A stretch of DNA of 64,000 nt from Trichosphaerium sp. ATCC 40318 (GCA_038496445.1 JALMLS010000502.1:78939-142938); one strand, 5' to 3'; numbered from the stretch's first letter, positions 34,228-46,346 are shown. Made by a program: numbers and translations. The notes: a model not told the origin generated them from the sequence alone.

Positions 34228-35136
34228 GTTGACTTATACCAGTTCAGCGATAGCTTACATCCAGAGATTGTAGCACATATCTTACGTCAAACGACAAAAA
34301 CACGATTTGCAGCATGTCAAACCTGCCACCAGTTTGCATCTATCATTCACGATGTTGTTGGTTATGAAAGCGTTAAAATTACATCTCCAGAACAAGCAAA
34401 GGCGCTTTTAAAACACGCTAGTGCTCTACAACAAACAAAAATAAGGCTTAGCGGCAATTTTGATAGTAGCAAAATCAAAGAGTTTGCTGGTGTTCAAACA
34501 ATTGACCTTAGAGCTTGTAAAGGTGCTACAGATTGCTGGTGTTCATACCATAAAGCTTGGTAGATATGGAGGCTTTACAGGTGAATGTATTAAAGCTCTG
34601 GCAGGTGTTCATACAATTCATCTTGGTTGTATAAGTATTACTGATGAAGGTATCAAATCACTTTCAGGTGTTCATACTATCGACCTCGTTGATACGTCAG
34701 TGACAGATGAAGGTGTTAATCACTTGCTGGTGTTCATACTATTGATTTGTCAATCACTTCAGTAACAGATGAAGGTTTAAAATCTCTGGCAGGTGTTCAT
34801 GCAGTTCATCTTGGCGGTTGTATAAGTATTACTGATGAAGGTGTCAAATCACTTGCTGGTGTTCATACTATCGACCTTAGTGATACGTCAGTGACAGATG
34901 AAGGTATCAAATCACTTGCTGGTGTTCATACTATTTTTCTTGAGGGTTGTAAATACATAACAGATGAAGGTATTAAATCATTGGCTGGTGTACATGAAAT
35001 CAACCTTAGTTACACTTCAATCACAGATGAAGGTATTTCAGCACTTTCAGGTGTTCATACTATACACTTAGAAAACATAAAAGTAACAGATGAGGGTGTT
35101 GCTGAATGGCTAGATAGGGCTAAGGTTTGCCGCTAA
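34228..35136 (+). pseudogene. F-box-like/LRR repeat gene with frame disruptions
   Basis: Begins after a TTACAG acceptor with an F-box-like helix set (VDLYQFSDSLHPEIVAHILR ... FAACQTCHQFASIIHDVV), then leucine-rich repeats of about 23-26 residues with the consensus SLAGVHTIDLxxTxVTDEGIK. The reading frame breaks at about 34510-34535 (a partial repeat) and at about 34717-34721, where GTTAATCA would restore the repeat pattern with one more A. Downstream, seven repeats to the stop at 35136 are in one frame (34747-35136). No ATG-containing first exon could be assigned. Either a decaying member of the LRR family or one affected by single-base sequence errors. Confidence 0.6.
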
Positions 35137-35573
35137 TTCAAAAGCAATCTTGTCAACCTAACGAAAACAGCATGTTTTGTATATCAATAAAAAGGATTGC
35201 AAACAATTCAGTAAATTATTCGAGTGATATTTTTCTTTCGCGCAGTTTTTACTTTGGCTTTAATTTTTCTTTGATAATGTGGCATCTCATGAAGGTGGAT
35301 AGACCTACATAGGGCCAATCATCAAGCAAATGTAGGACACGTGCTTTCTTAAGTTTTTCATCAAGTGCATAGGTAATATTTTTCTTGGCGTTGCACTATA
35401 GTTTGAAGCGTTCAAACAAGATATATATGCTCACGACTGCCTACAGTAAAGGAGTAGCAGTTTATGACAAGGTAGCACACATTTGCAAAACAACAATAAA
35501 CACGTGATGTTTAGTGACTTTTGTGACAGTTTTGGATGCGATTGTGGTTTATTGGAGGTGAGTTTGGGTTTGT
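35137..35573. other. Intergenic between convergent genes
   Basis: No gene seen. Contains CACGTG at about 35339 and 35503. Confidence 0.45.
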
Positions 35574-36706
35574 TTAACCTGTCTTTTTATAAGCTCTTAC
35601 ATACTCAACTTCATACACAGAAGGTAGAGTATCAAAAGGAGGTAGACCAAACCAGTTTGGCATAGTTTCTGAGTCGAAATCCATAAACAAAGGTCTAAAA
35701 AGAAATAAACACTCAAACGAAACAACAAAAAAAAAAGGTTTCTCACGTGTGAAAGCAAGTGTTATCGACAGTGCGTATTGGCTTGCCGTCTATGTACCTA
35801 AAGGTATGTTATATAAATCCCAAAAACAAAGTAAGAACGAGAAGGGTCACATACCATACAAGTTTATCACTATCCCATTCAAGTCCGTAGACATGAAAGT
35901 CCGATGCAAGTTTATAAGGCGTTGTAAAAGCTGTAAAATAAAATTTGTTAGTTTATTCTAATCTACAAGATTCTTACCTTCCCCCCAGTTCTTTTTATTT
36001 CCAGGAGGGCATTTTGTGTGGTACTGGTCTGGAGATTCGAAAACGTGAAGATTCATGTGATACATGTTTTCGAATCCTTGTTTCCCTGCGCCAACTTCAA
36101 AGATATCAATCTCTGTACGCCAACCATTTTTAGGTCCTTTTGACTTACTGAACCACCACGCAGATGAACCTTTTTAAAACGCACGTGAGCTTGGTTTCGC
36201 GAGCAAAAAAAAAAAGTTGTCGTACCTGCGCTATTCATTGGTTTCGCTTTTACCTCAAAGTAGCCATACACAGTGTTAACTTTACTTTGTACAGCAGCAG
36301 ATGTATAATCATGGTATCCAGTTGGCTCATTTGGAGGTGATGCGTGTTTCATTGTGAGCGTCAACATTCCATTTTTTACGGCGACATTTTCAGGGTCAAA
36401 CCACCCTGGCTCTCTTCCTAACCATGAAGGATTATGATTATTCCTATTTCGGTTGAAATGAGTAAAAAGCGTAAAGTTACAGGAAGATTCAAAAGTGATA
36501 CCATTTAGAAAAGTTGAAACCTTGTTCAAACTCGTCTGTCATCGGTTCAAATGGCGTCCAGTTTCCTGGAGGTAAAGAAAAACAACCTACAAAATAAGTT
36601 TGTTTATCACGTGATTTTAACCATATACAGAGGTTCAGGTTGTATTAAAATATGTACCTATTACGAATAAAGCGAGGACAAATGATTTAACAAACATGTT
36701 TGGCAT
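35574..36706 (-). CDS. Secreted glycoside hydrolase family 16 protein
   Basis: Seven or so exons, roughly 250 residues. N-terminus MPNMFVKSFVLALFVIGC is a signal peptide. Conserved GH16 blocks follow: WFDPENVAVKNGMLTLTM, SKVNTVYGYFEVKAKP, SSAWWFSKSKG, the catalytic motif WRTEIDIFEVG (E-x-D-x-x-E: nucleophile, assisting Asp, acid/base), then FHVYGLEWDSDKLVWYV, DGKPIRTV, and a final strand VYEVEYVRAYKK. GH16 enzymes cleave or transfer beta-1,3/1,4-glucans or marine galactans (laminarin, agar, carrageenan). The subfamily is not decided here. Acts outside the cell or in the endomembrane lumen. Close to a GH29 gene, which suggests polysaccharide use or cell-wall remodelling. Introns hold TCACGTGA motifs. 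Confidence 0.82.
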
Positions 36707-36867
36707 GAGGAAATAGTTTCGCAACTTTCCATTTACAAGTCACGTGCTGTCAACGACATTTAGCATTGCGTATTTAGGCTCAATAATTAAACAACTAAAC
36801 TAGTTTTATTTTGACGACGATGATTCAGTTGATCACACTCAGGCTATAAGTCTAGCAGCGTGTCATG

Positions 36868-37656
36868 TTATTCTCGACTTATCAAAGCGCCTAATCTATT
36901 CCATCTCTGAAACTTTCCTACTATTCTGTTATCTTCGTAGTTGCCTTGACACCATAATTGGCCGTTTGAATACCATTTCTTGAACATTCCATTAATTTTG
37001 CCATTTACACAAATGTAACACTCCTTCAGAACACCAGAATCGTACCATTCCTTACATTCTCCTTCTTTTTCACCGTTCAAATAGTTGAAGTGCTTCACGA
37101 GTTTACCATTATAACTCCACTCCTTGTGCTCTCCTTCTTTTATACCAAGGTAATACTTACATTCGCTTTGAAGGCGACCATTTTCCCACCACTGGTGATG
37201 CTCATTGTGAAGTCTTCCATCCTTGTAAAAACACATCAATGATACTTGACCACTGTCATACCAGATTTTTGTTTCTCCTTGCTGAATACCATTGACAAAG
37301 TGACTTTCTTCCTTCAATTTACCTTGAGGGTACCACCTCAATTTTCTTCCGTGTAGTTTGCCGTTTTTGAAATAAGCTTGGCCTACTATTTTCTTCCCTT
37401 CGTGGCTTAAAGGCTTGTTGGTATACTTACTTAATAATTTCTCAAGTGTATTTGCTTTAACGATTGTATGTTGTATCCATTTTCCGTGTTTTTCCAAAAC
37501 ACCATCAAACCTTGATGTTGTTGCTGCGCTTTTAGAAAGTAAAGGCCATATTAAATACACGTCATTGTCTTTATCAACAATATCTAACTGTAGCTCGTCT
37601 GGGAGGTTCAAAAGGTAGCATTCTGTCACATTTTCACCTGAACAGTTAACGTTCAT
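36868..37656 (-). CDS. Mini F-box-like head with YwqK/MORN-variant repeats, intact
   Basis: Uninterrupted frame of 262 codons, ATG at 37656. The head (YLLNLPDELQLDIVDKDND ... LLSKSA) looks like a short F-box, then EKHGKWIQH leads into seven repeats of about 23 residues with the pattern G-E-x-K-x-W-Y-x-x-G-x-L-x-x-x-x-x-Y-x-N-G-K (YwqK-type variant of the MORN repeat). It shares head and repeat design with the genes at 48272-49084 and 61172-62933. F-box proteins recruit substrates to SCF ubiquitin ligases, and the repeats could be the target-binding part; both are inferences. Very similar head-plus-repeat proteins are known from marseillevirus-like giant viruses. The only one of the three without a disruption. 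Confidence 0.65.
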   Translation of the reverse strand: MNVNCSGENVTECYLLNLPDELQLDIVDKDNDVYLIWPLLSKSAATTSRFDGVLEKHGKWIQHTIVKANTLEKLLSKYTNKPLSHEGKKIVGQAYFKNGKLHGRKLRWYPQGKLKEESHFVNGIQQGETKIWYDSGQVSLMCFYKDGRLHNEHHQWWENGRLQSECKYYLGIKEGEHKEWSYNGKLVKHFNYLNGEKEGECKEWYDSGVLKECYICVNGKINGMFKKWYSNGQLWCQGNYEDNRIVGKFQRWNRLGALISRE

Positions 37657-38200
37657 CTAGTGACTGTCTACACCTACTTTCAGGTGAGTATTTTTACTAA
37701 ATTATTCAAGTAATGTCAAGTTGAGCTTCGTGTTTATAATATGTATTGACTGTGTTTGACATTGAAGTAACGGTTTTGACACGCTGTCTCTCGGAGCACG
37801 TGATTCCTCTGAGTACGTTCATTGAATCTGTAGCTCGAATCCTCTCGCTACAAACGTCTATAGTTGGTAATTTTGGGACTGGCTAGAACCGGGTAAGAAA
37901 AATAAGGGAAAACTCAAGCCTTTTTTGAATTTTTTTGCTTGATACTGGCTTTGGACCTATGTGTCGTTCTTAAAAACAGCAATATAGCTCTTTTGCTTTG
38001 CATTGTCGGCCATGTGTACTTTGCAATGGTTTTATTGTTTATTTGACAAGTCTTCAATGGGCAGTAATGCTAAATACTTATCTGGATCTCTTTTATTGTT
38101 ATTGTGTACCCTTCAAGGCAAAAATTTAAATAATTATACCGTTGTTTGCTTTTTTAGTTATTCAGAAGAAGAATCCTCTTCACAGATACCAGCAATCGAT
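37657..38200. other. Intergenic
   Basis: No gene recognised; one CACGTGATT at about 37798. Confidence 0.4.
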
Positions 38201-38948
38201 TTAATACATTCTATTGTACATTACGAAGGTACTAATATGACTGGTATGAACACCACTAATTGCATACAAACCTTCATCTGTAATGTTACTATTTGAGCAT
38301 CATGTAAAGCTTTAATACCATCATGTCGACAAGAGCCTAAATCAATTGTGTGAACGCTAGCTGGTGCCTTGATTCCTTCATCAGTTATAGTGTAGCCTAA
38401 TGTGATTGTATGAACTCCACGCAGAGCTTTATAACCAACATCAGTTACATTGTAACAGTTATACAAATTAATTGTGTGAATACCAGCCAGTGCTTTGACT
38501 CCCTCATCGTTCACTGATGAATACGTTAGATCGATTTCTTGCATACCAGCACGTGATAGTTGAGATAGATGAGCAGTTTGTAATTTCTTACTAGAGCTAA
38601 GATTGATACTCTTTATTTCGTAGTTGGAGAAGTCTAGACTCTTCGAGAGGTTGTTGCCTTGTACTTTAAGATTTTGTACATCTTGCAAATACTTCGAGTG
38701 CTTTTGCTTGAGTTTGAATAGTACAATTATTTTATTTTTCGAAATAAGAGAAGGTGCTTCGTTGAATAGTTTTTTTAGGTCTATTTTTTTGGCGAGAAAA
38801 ATGTTTCGTATGGGTTCTTTATAATTCAAATGCTCTATTGCGATAGTGCGTACAACCGGATCAAGCGTAGAAAACTCGGAGAAGAACTGTAGAATACGCA
38901 CAGTTACTTCAACGGTATCTCATCAAAGAATGCGGTGGTTTTGTTCAT
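38201..38948 (-). pseudogene. F-box/LRR gene with two single-base frame breaks
   Basis: ATG at 38948 (MNKTTAFFDEIP), then the frame shifts at about 38913-38915 into VTVRILQFFSEFSTLDPVV, a plausible F-box continuation. Leucine-rich repeats follow (SLSNYEIKSINLSS-like, AGIHTINLYNCYNVTDVGYK, RGVHTITLGYTITDEGIK, ASVHTIDLGS). A second shift near 38290-38295, in a run of T on the plus strand, moves to ITDEGLYAISGVHTSH and a stop at 38201. Both breaks fit the loss of one base from a short homopolymer. Same family as the genes at 34228 and 46347. Confidence 0.6.
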
Positions 38949-39062
38949 AATTGTCGCACAGCGTCGTTTTTGAACCGTAGTGATCTTGACTTTTTTAACG
39001 GCCGAAATCAGCTTGTGCAAAGACTGACGTAACTTGATTTTATTCTCTTTTGACGTGGTAGT

Positions 39063-41137
39063 TTATTTTTGCGCCGTTACAATCTTGAACGTCCACATGT
39101 GCGACATTAGACTTGGGGATAATGGTGGTAAAGATACTGCAAGTCCTACGTTACCAATAAGATTCCTTAACGCGTGTATTCAAAAGGAAAAGAACGAACC
39201 TGATGATGTCGCTTTGAAATTCAAACTATTTGAATAGCCAAACAGCAAGACTTTTTCTGGTTTTTGAGCGAAGCTCTCAAGCAGCACTTTACCATCTACA
39301 CTGCGCGTTAGCTTATTATCAATATGTTATATCGAATAAACTAGGGTACCTGTTGGCCATTCCTTTATGAACGCATATACGCTGGAGAGAGATTTGTTTT
39401 GTGTGTACCAAATACTTATGTTTGCCTCTTTTTGTACAGTCCATGGCTTAGTATTGTATATACCTTCTCCATTGACTGACAACCACGTTCCCATCTGTAA
39501 TATACGTTCTGCTTGAATATCATCTATTCTTCCGTCCGCTGTTGGTCCTACAAAACAAGAAATTGTTACAATGATGATCGAAAAAAAAAAATTTACCAAC
39601 ATCCAATAACAGATTACCATTATGGGCAACTAATTAAAAAGTAAGCACCAATGCTACTAAATCGATAACAAAAACCTGTATCAACAAGCAATTGAACGAG
39701 TTCTTCAGCCGTAGAGTAAATAGTCACCTACATTTAACTGTAAAACCGACGCTAAAAATAGATGTGTAAATTTCTCACATTTTCCTGTCTGTTGTACCCA
39801 AACGAATACCCAATACCTCTGATATAGCCATTAGTTATTAAATCAAACAAAATAGAAATCGAACCTATTAAATTCCCATTTTCTTTTGAGGTATTCAGTG
39901 CCATGACCGTACTATGAACGCCTTAGCTACTATTTTTAAGAACACTTGTAAAATACCTCAACTGTTAAAAATCCGCCATGTTTCCCAAATGCATCAGGTC
40001 CCCAGCGATCATCAACGACTACATAGTCCTTGACAGGCGATTCATTATATAACCAAGCTAATAATTCTGTGCTATTCCACCATGACGACGGATGGTGTAC
40101 AGCATAATCAGACCATACAATTTCAGGTTTGTATTTATTTATCATATCCTTGTACATCGGCATCCATGTCTAATACGAATTAAGAGTTTCAAGTACAGCG
40201 ATCTGCGATACCTCAGTGACATAATCATGTGGCGTCGAGCTCAACAATTGATCATTGTACCACTCATAAGCGCAGCAGTATAATCCTGTATGAATACCTC
40301 TTTTTTTGACAGCATCAAGCAAAGGCCCAACAAGATCACGTTCTACAAAAAACACAATAAAAACGAGTCACGTTTCTTTAAAATATAGCGCACGTGGGCC
40401 AACATCTGCAGCATTCCAGTGTTGTTTCTGCTGTGCAGGCCAAAGAGCGTATCCGTCACAGTGCTTCGAAGTCAAAACGATGTATTTTGCTCCAGCTTTT
40501 TCGAATAAGTCTGCCCACCTTGTAACAGTGATTACCCACGTTATTATAGTGTATGCGTACCTATCCGGGTCCCATAGCGTAGGCTTAAATTTGGGAGCAA
40601 AATCAGTGTAAGAAGCGCTTCCATACGTCGCCTTGTGAAAGTTGTACACTAGTATCACAATCAGATAGTTCCGTCTTTTTTTCTTGTTCTCACCTGAAGT
40701 GTTTGGTTGCCTCATATTGTACTGATACCACTCTCCTAGTTGCTGAGAAGTTTCATAGTTTAAACCAACTTCTGCCCATGCCGGTACACTAAAAAAATAA
40801 GTCAAGGAAACAATCAAGTATCTGAATTGACGTGCCTGTAAACACCCCAATGGATGAAAATACCTAAACGAAAAAGTTAGATGATGCTTCTTTCAAATTC
40901 AATTGTTGTTCAAAAGTGACAATACCAAACTTCGCTTTATCATACCACTCTGGAATAGGACGAGAATCTATTCAATACCTTTTTTAGAGAATGAGGTAAA
41001 ACGGCAAACTGTTTTTTATTTTAAATCACGTGATGAGGCGCTATCTTACCATCTTACCTATACTTTTCCAATTTGGCTCATATTTTGCTTGAGCAATACC
41101 ACAAAGAGCTAATAAAGCAAAAAGTAGGATCTTCATT
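39063..41137 (-). CDS. Alpha-L-fucosidase (GH29), secreted
   Basis: More than ten short introns, about 465 residues. ATG at 41137; signal peptide [17 protein letters not shown]. Family blocks in order: [77 protein letters not shown] (the Asp in WSD corresponds to the family nucleophile region), VVVDDRWG ... [30 protein letters not shown], then a C-terminal beta domain ([31 protein letters not shown]) to a stop at 39063. Removes alpha-L-fucose from glycans; lysosomal or extracellular. The intron after WGVY begins with GC (CAG/GCACGT), needed to keep the VPAW frame. Length and motifs look complete. Confidence 0.85.
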
Positions 41138-41708
41138 GCTAGTTTCTAACAGAGAAAGCTTGCGTTACTGTTTCTGTTACACAACCGTGTTTTATGTCAA
41201 AGATTTTTTCACAAACTTTTCAAACATTTTCCATCCATAAACAAACCGGTAACCACTCTTGTCTTTAACTCCTCAATACTCACTGTATACAATAAATGAT
41301 CATTAACGTACACGGACGCTATTACGAGCGTCGCCAGCAGAACCCACAGTGTTCCAAATCCTTTTCACTGAAAAGTTATTTGATATAAATCCCAAATTAG
41401 AGAAAAAAGGTTTCGAATTTTATTTCTACCTAATACACTTCATTAGAACGTATTACGATCACATGTATCTCTGACTCAGTTGGGTTATAAATAGTATAAG
41501 CTTTTGTTACGTCCATATACCTATATCCTGCATTGAATAAGCTAGGACACCACTACAAAGACCTCATTAGTCTCAATGTTTTAAACACAAAAAACTGCGT
41601 ACACTATACTTTAAGGAATCTCTAAAGTCTGTGTCTACACTTGAAACGTAAGCATATGAAACACTGTCCAAACTTGTAAGTCCTTGAAAACATTTAAGCA
41701 TCTTGGCG
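41138..41708. other. Intergenic
   Basis: No gene supported. A 61-codon open frame at 41573-41758 overlaps the end of the next gene and has no recognisable domain. Confidence 0.4.
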
Positions 41709-42900
41709 CTAAGTTTTTTGTGTATGTGCCGAGCTGTAAACATTAGTTGTGATATCAATATACTTCATTTTATTTGGCTTACTTTCGCTTGGAAATATGA
41801 AGGGTTCTTCATATCCTTCTGGAGCTAGGAATATTCTGTTATCGTTTAATTCAATGTTCATTTGTTTCTCAGCAAGGTCTTTTAGTTTATCCAAAGTAGC
41901 ATGCACTCTAAAGAGATTGTAAGCAAAAAACAAGAATTAATGCTAATTGTAAGCAGTCACGTGTTTACAAATTTTACAACACTTTATGTACTCACTTCTA
42001 TCATTTAGAAATGAGCGTACTTGTTCTGATATGAACAAGATATCTGTTAGAAAAGAAAATGATTCAAAAGCAGAAAAAAAAAAGAAAAACTTTCCAACAT
42101 GCTTACAGTTTTAGAGGAACCGAGGTTCTATGTGTTGTTTCATCTACACCAAGTGTAACATATTCTTGTGAAAACAAGGTATTATCTTGAGCTTTTAGAG
42201 ACACCATAATTAAAGCCATTCTCTGTGCTCGTATGATTTTATCATGTGTTAACTTTAATTTCGGCTTTGGTAGCTTAAAAGTGTTACATTCGTAGTCTTT
42301 TGCTTTTGCTTTAATCCCTGTGTTCCCTCTAGTACTGTACAAAAAATTATTAGACAATTATAGTATGGCACAAGAAGAAAAAAAAACAAAGGTATTTTAA
42401 CGAAATATCTGAATATTTTCTGAAGAATTGGTTTTGATGTTAATCAAACTCATGTCAGTTGCAAAGAACGGAACGTACAGTTCTGCGACAGCACTCTTAA
42501 TACTACTTTGTAGTGCTGAATCGGTATCTTGTATTTTGTAGTGTGTTGGAAATGTGAAGTAGTTTTGTAAGCACTCGTCTTTCCAGCTGAAGAACTCGTA
42601 ATCGTCTGTCTTTTCTGGATTAGCGTTTACATAATGTAAAACAACTGTCAACGCTTGATTGCGTACATCTACATGGTCTAGAAGCATATATTCGCGTTTA
42701 TAAAGATATTTCCACAAAATGTCGCATTCCGCCACCTCATTCCATTCCTACGTATTATGTGATGCGATTGAGACGTAATTTAGTATTTGTACCTTTGATA
42801 CTAGACAACACACGCAGACATCTCTGAAATTGTCCAATAACTTCATAATCGCGATGATCACATCTAGATTTAGCCTTACAGGCGTAGCGTCTGTCGACAT
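41709..42900 (-). CDS. F-box-like hypothetical protein
   Basis: ATG at 42900; first exon LNLDVIIAIMKLLDNFRDVC and CLVSK resembles an F-box, followed by an intron and EWNEVAECDILWKYLYKREY, the usual F-box-to-body transition. Further exons (VVLHYVNANPEKTDDYEFF; KLPKPKLKLTHDKIIRAQRM; DILFISEQVRSFLNDR; VHATLDKLKDLAEKQMNIEL) show no known repeat. Stop at 41709. At least four introns. It may be a substrate adaptor for ubiquitination; the target-binding region is unrecognised. Divergent from the DOMON gene with 91 bp between ATGs. Confidence 0.5.
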
Positions 42901-42991
42901 GAAGACCGTTAAATGTGTGGTTAAGGCAAACATTTTGCTTTTAAGTCAAATACTGCATAATTTCGTTTTACTTTTCTGTTTACCACAGTGG
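42901..42991. promoter_or_regulatory. Putative shared divergent promoter (F-box / DOMON genes)
   Basis: The two ATGs are 91 bp apart on opposite strands, so the promoters must be shared or overlapping. No clear TATA element. Confidence 0.4.
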
Positions 42992-44994
42992 ATGTATTAT
43001 TCTTATTTATACGCTCTATTTGCGTTTGTTCTTGTAACTAGCGGTACAAATTAGTCGTTTAAGCACAAAAAACGAGACGTAACAGGCATATTAGGTCAAA
43101 TAACAGATGTGAGTAGTATTGTGACCACTGAGGGGTTTGTAGTATCATGGCAAATACTTGAGAACAAGTACCCCACATTAAAAGTCACGTGACGTCAGAT
43201 CTTACCCAAAATTAGATATATATCAATGACGGTAACGGCAACCCAGGTACAATTTATATTCAACCTTTTTATGGAAAATTTACAGTATTTCGTTGTAGAG
43301 CGCTTGGATAGGTGTTGGTTGGCATAAACCTGGAGAAACTAATAAGATGAAGTTCGCTGATATCGCTGTAGCTATTTTTGATGACAACGGAAAAGTTAGT
43401 TGTCGATAACGCAACCAAGTTGAATACGGCTGACATGTTTTCTAGATAATAGATGTTACAGATAGATTTTTTGCTGGTCCCAATCCCGTAGGATTTCCTG
43501 ATACTGATGTGAACCAGGCACCCTCATTACTTTCAAACTTTCTTTAATTTACCTGTGTTGTAGGGTGGTACAGATGATATCATAGAGTTCTCTGGATATC
43601 AAAGTAACGAACATAAACTGAGTACATTTACTTTTCTTAAATTATTGGATACACACGACAAGATGGATAACCCAATTACAAATGACTCTTACCCGCACGT
43701 GATAATTTTTTTTTATTATTGTTAATCTTTGATCTCTTTAGGCTCATATACGCTTATGGTTCATCAAATACCTTTGCTCATCACAGAGCAGCAGGTAAGT
43801 TTTTTCTTTCGTAAATTTTTGAAAACGTCTTTTAGGGTTCGCTCCTGAAGAAGTCAACTTTTTTACTGGTAAACCTGGTAGCCTAGTTGGAGGTAATCCT
43901 ATGGATGTGTACCACCAAGCCCATGGCATGCTTATGTTTGTTGCGTAAGACAAGACTACTGCAGTTAATTGTTTTTATTTCTAAATATGCAACTCGTAGA
44001 TTTGGTGTATTGATCTTCATTGGCGTATTCGTTTCAAGATTTATGAAAGGATACAAATGGTGGTTTCCTTTACATATTATTATTCAATTATCAGGCAAGT
44101 TAACAAGTCAAAATTGTAGACTGGCAAATCTCATTTTTTGAAGTTGATTTTTGAACTTGAAAAAATAACTGTCACGTGATTTTTGTATTTATATTTTTTT
44201 AGCGTTAATATTCGGGCTTGTTGGATTCGCTCTTGCCATATACATGGTAGAAGAAGGCAGTGTATGTGAAACTTGAAATCGCGTTGCTAACATACATTCA
44301 ACTGGCCTGGCTTTTTTCTTAATTATTTCTTACAGTTTCGTAGGGATTACATTTTACAAAAATCCATCACTGGTTTGGCCTTATTACACTTTTAATAATG
44401 TGTATTGCTCCAATACTCGGTTATTTAGCAGATTTATTGTGGGATCCAACTAGAGCTGAAACTCCATTATGGCCTGATAAGCTACACTGTATAAAACCTT
44501 TTTAGTGTTTTTTTTTATTTCAAAAACTGACCCTCGACTTAAGGGTGGATTGGAAGGTCTACTATTATCATGGGTTGTATATCTATATTCCTTGGTTTAT
44601 TTTTAGTCGTTGACAGATTCCTTCGTACGTTCAATACAAAAGCAGAAGCCAAAACTTGTTTCGCTTGTTAACATTTCCAGTTATTCTGTTCGGTGTCTTG
44701 ATTTGCTTCTATGTATTCGTACTCATCTACATTGAGTTCTACAAGTCATTTAACGGAGACCTCGTTGGGTACACATACGATAATACACGCATTACTTAGT
44801 TAAATCTTTTAGGGAATATGATACAACAGCACCTTCTGTAGATTCGTCGAGATTGATTGTGGAACCTAAGTACCAAAAGTTTTTTTAGTTTATTAGATTA
44901 GCTGTCTTGAAAGTACTTTATTAATTCTATTTCTTTAAGAGGACCTAAGAGAGGAAGAGAGAGAACAGGATCAACTGTTTACAGCTCAATGTAA
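42992..44994 (+). CDS. DOMON-cytochrome b561 membrane protein (ferric-chelate reductase-like)
   Basis: Twelve or more exons, about 430 residues. ATG at 42992, signal peptide MYYSYLYALFAFVLVTS. DOMON domain: EGFVVSWQILEN, GVGWHKPG, MKFADIAVAIFDDNGKV, VTDRFFAGPNPVGFPDTD, LIYAYGSSNTFAHHRAAG. Cytochrome b561 part: MDVYHQAHGMLMFVA, FGVLIFIGVFVSRFM, WWFPLHIIIQLSALIFGLVG, HFTKIHHWFGLITLLIM, STIIMGCISIFLGLFLVV, LILFGVLICFYVFVLIYI. The His in QAHG, PLHI and KIHHW are the expected haem ligands. Ends in a short basic cytosolic tail. Likely moves electrons across a membrane, e.g. for ferric iron or monodehydroascorbate reduction. At least three introns appear to use GC donors (near 43520, 43690, 44095), each required by the conserved frame. 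Confidence 0.8.
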
Positions 44995-44999
44995 CGTTT

Positions 45000-45281
45000 A
45001 ATGAAACATCAGTACATGGCAACTAAGTTAGATTCTAGTGTTACCAATTAGAAAAAAACCTGCAAAGAGTAGTTTGTCCGAATAAAGAGATAGATTCACG
45101 ATATTAAATACTTTTATTTAGAAACATACTCTGCCTTTTCTTTTTTCTTTGTGAAGGGTTTGACGATTAACTACAGTTGCTGGGCAAAGGCGTATCTAGG
45201 ATTTTAACTACTGTGTCAAAACAAAGGAAATCAGTGACAACTAAATCTTGCAATGGAATTGTCATTTAAGTTACTTAGGTC
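45000..45281. other. Intergenic between convergent genes
   Basis: No gene recognised; a candidate AATAAA-like signal for the DOMON gene lies in the AT-rich stretch near 45080-45120. Confidence 0.3.
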
Positions 45282-46020
45282 TCATTCGCCAGCGCTATTT
45301 GGATCCAACCATCCTACAAAGAAGGTTGCTACGTCAGTAAAGCCATAGTCATCAACTAAAGCCTCCAACATATTGCAGTATTGTTTTTCTTTATCAAACA
45401 TTTCAGTATAGCGATATGGCAAACTCCACCAACCTCTCCTACCACTCCACATAAAAGGATGAGCCATGTGAAAGTTGTGAAGTAATATTTCAAGCCGTTG
45501 TAGCGGTTCTAGAGCAATCAAAGCACAATCGCTCTACATCATATCCAAAAGGCAAAGGATTTATGAAATGTGAAAGCCTTGCGTTACATGTGTTACAAGG
45601 GATATCTATACTATACCAACAGTGTTGTGGCATACTGGATAGCGATCTAAACCTTCTAACCATGACACCAGCTTCATATGCATAGTGGCTCCATATAGAG
45701 TCTATACACTTTGTGCTGTGGTGGGTGTATAGCATGAGTTTGTATTGCTTGTGTCTAATGCTCTGCAAAATTCTTGGTTTAAGCATTCGTAGTATGTACA
45801 GTACTACAGCGTCTTTTAGGAGCCATTCTTGACCAAGAGTTGATTGTTTGGTGATATTAGTCAAACGTTTATTTACACAAAGCAAGCGAACAATTGCTGG
45901 TGGTTCATCTTGTATCAACAACTCAAGCAGTAAGAAAATAATATCGGCTGGAATGTTGCCTAAACCCCATATTTCCTCTTCTTTACGTGTATACGATGCC
46001 TTACAAGGTATATCCGACAT
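45282..46020 (-). pseudogene. F-box-like gene with a frame break
   Basis: ATG at 46020 (MSDIPCKASYTRKEEE), then an F-box: LGNIPADIIFLLLELLIQ with VRLLCVNKRLTNITKQ. The frame continues through HFINPLPFGYDVERLCFDC to a stop near 45490. A second open frame, offset by one base, begins in the same place (45521) and carries LEPLQRLEILLHNFH, WSLPYRYTEMF and CNMLEALVDDYGFTDVATFF to a stop at 45282. Both halves look protein-like, so one gene is probably split by a small indel near 45500-45520 (or by an unseen intron). Body unrecognised. Confidence 0.5.
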
Positions 46021-46346
46021 GCTGATACTACTGTTGCGATTGTTCAACCACGTTCTGGTTTTAGGTGTCTTTTATCACGTGGACTAAGTAAAAGTCTTTA
46101 AAAGGTCAACAAGCATAAGGCTGAAGCTTCATACCAACGATTACTTCATGCAAAGGTAGCAAGATAACTGATTCTTGTAGCTTAAACACATCTAGTATAA
46201 GTGGGTCCTTGAAGCCGCAAAATATTCAACGACTCATAGGTTGTCATTTTTAGCAGGTATTTAGTGATTGAAGAAACTATTTTGGCTAACTCAAAACCAT
46301 GAAGGACCAGCAAATACAAAGTACGCTGGACTTGTTTTGGATGTGT

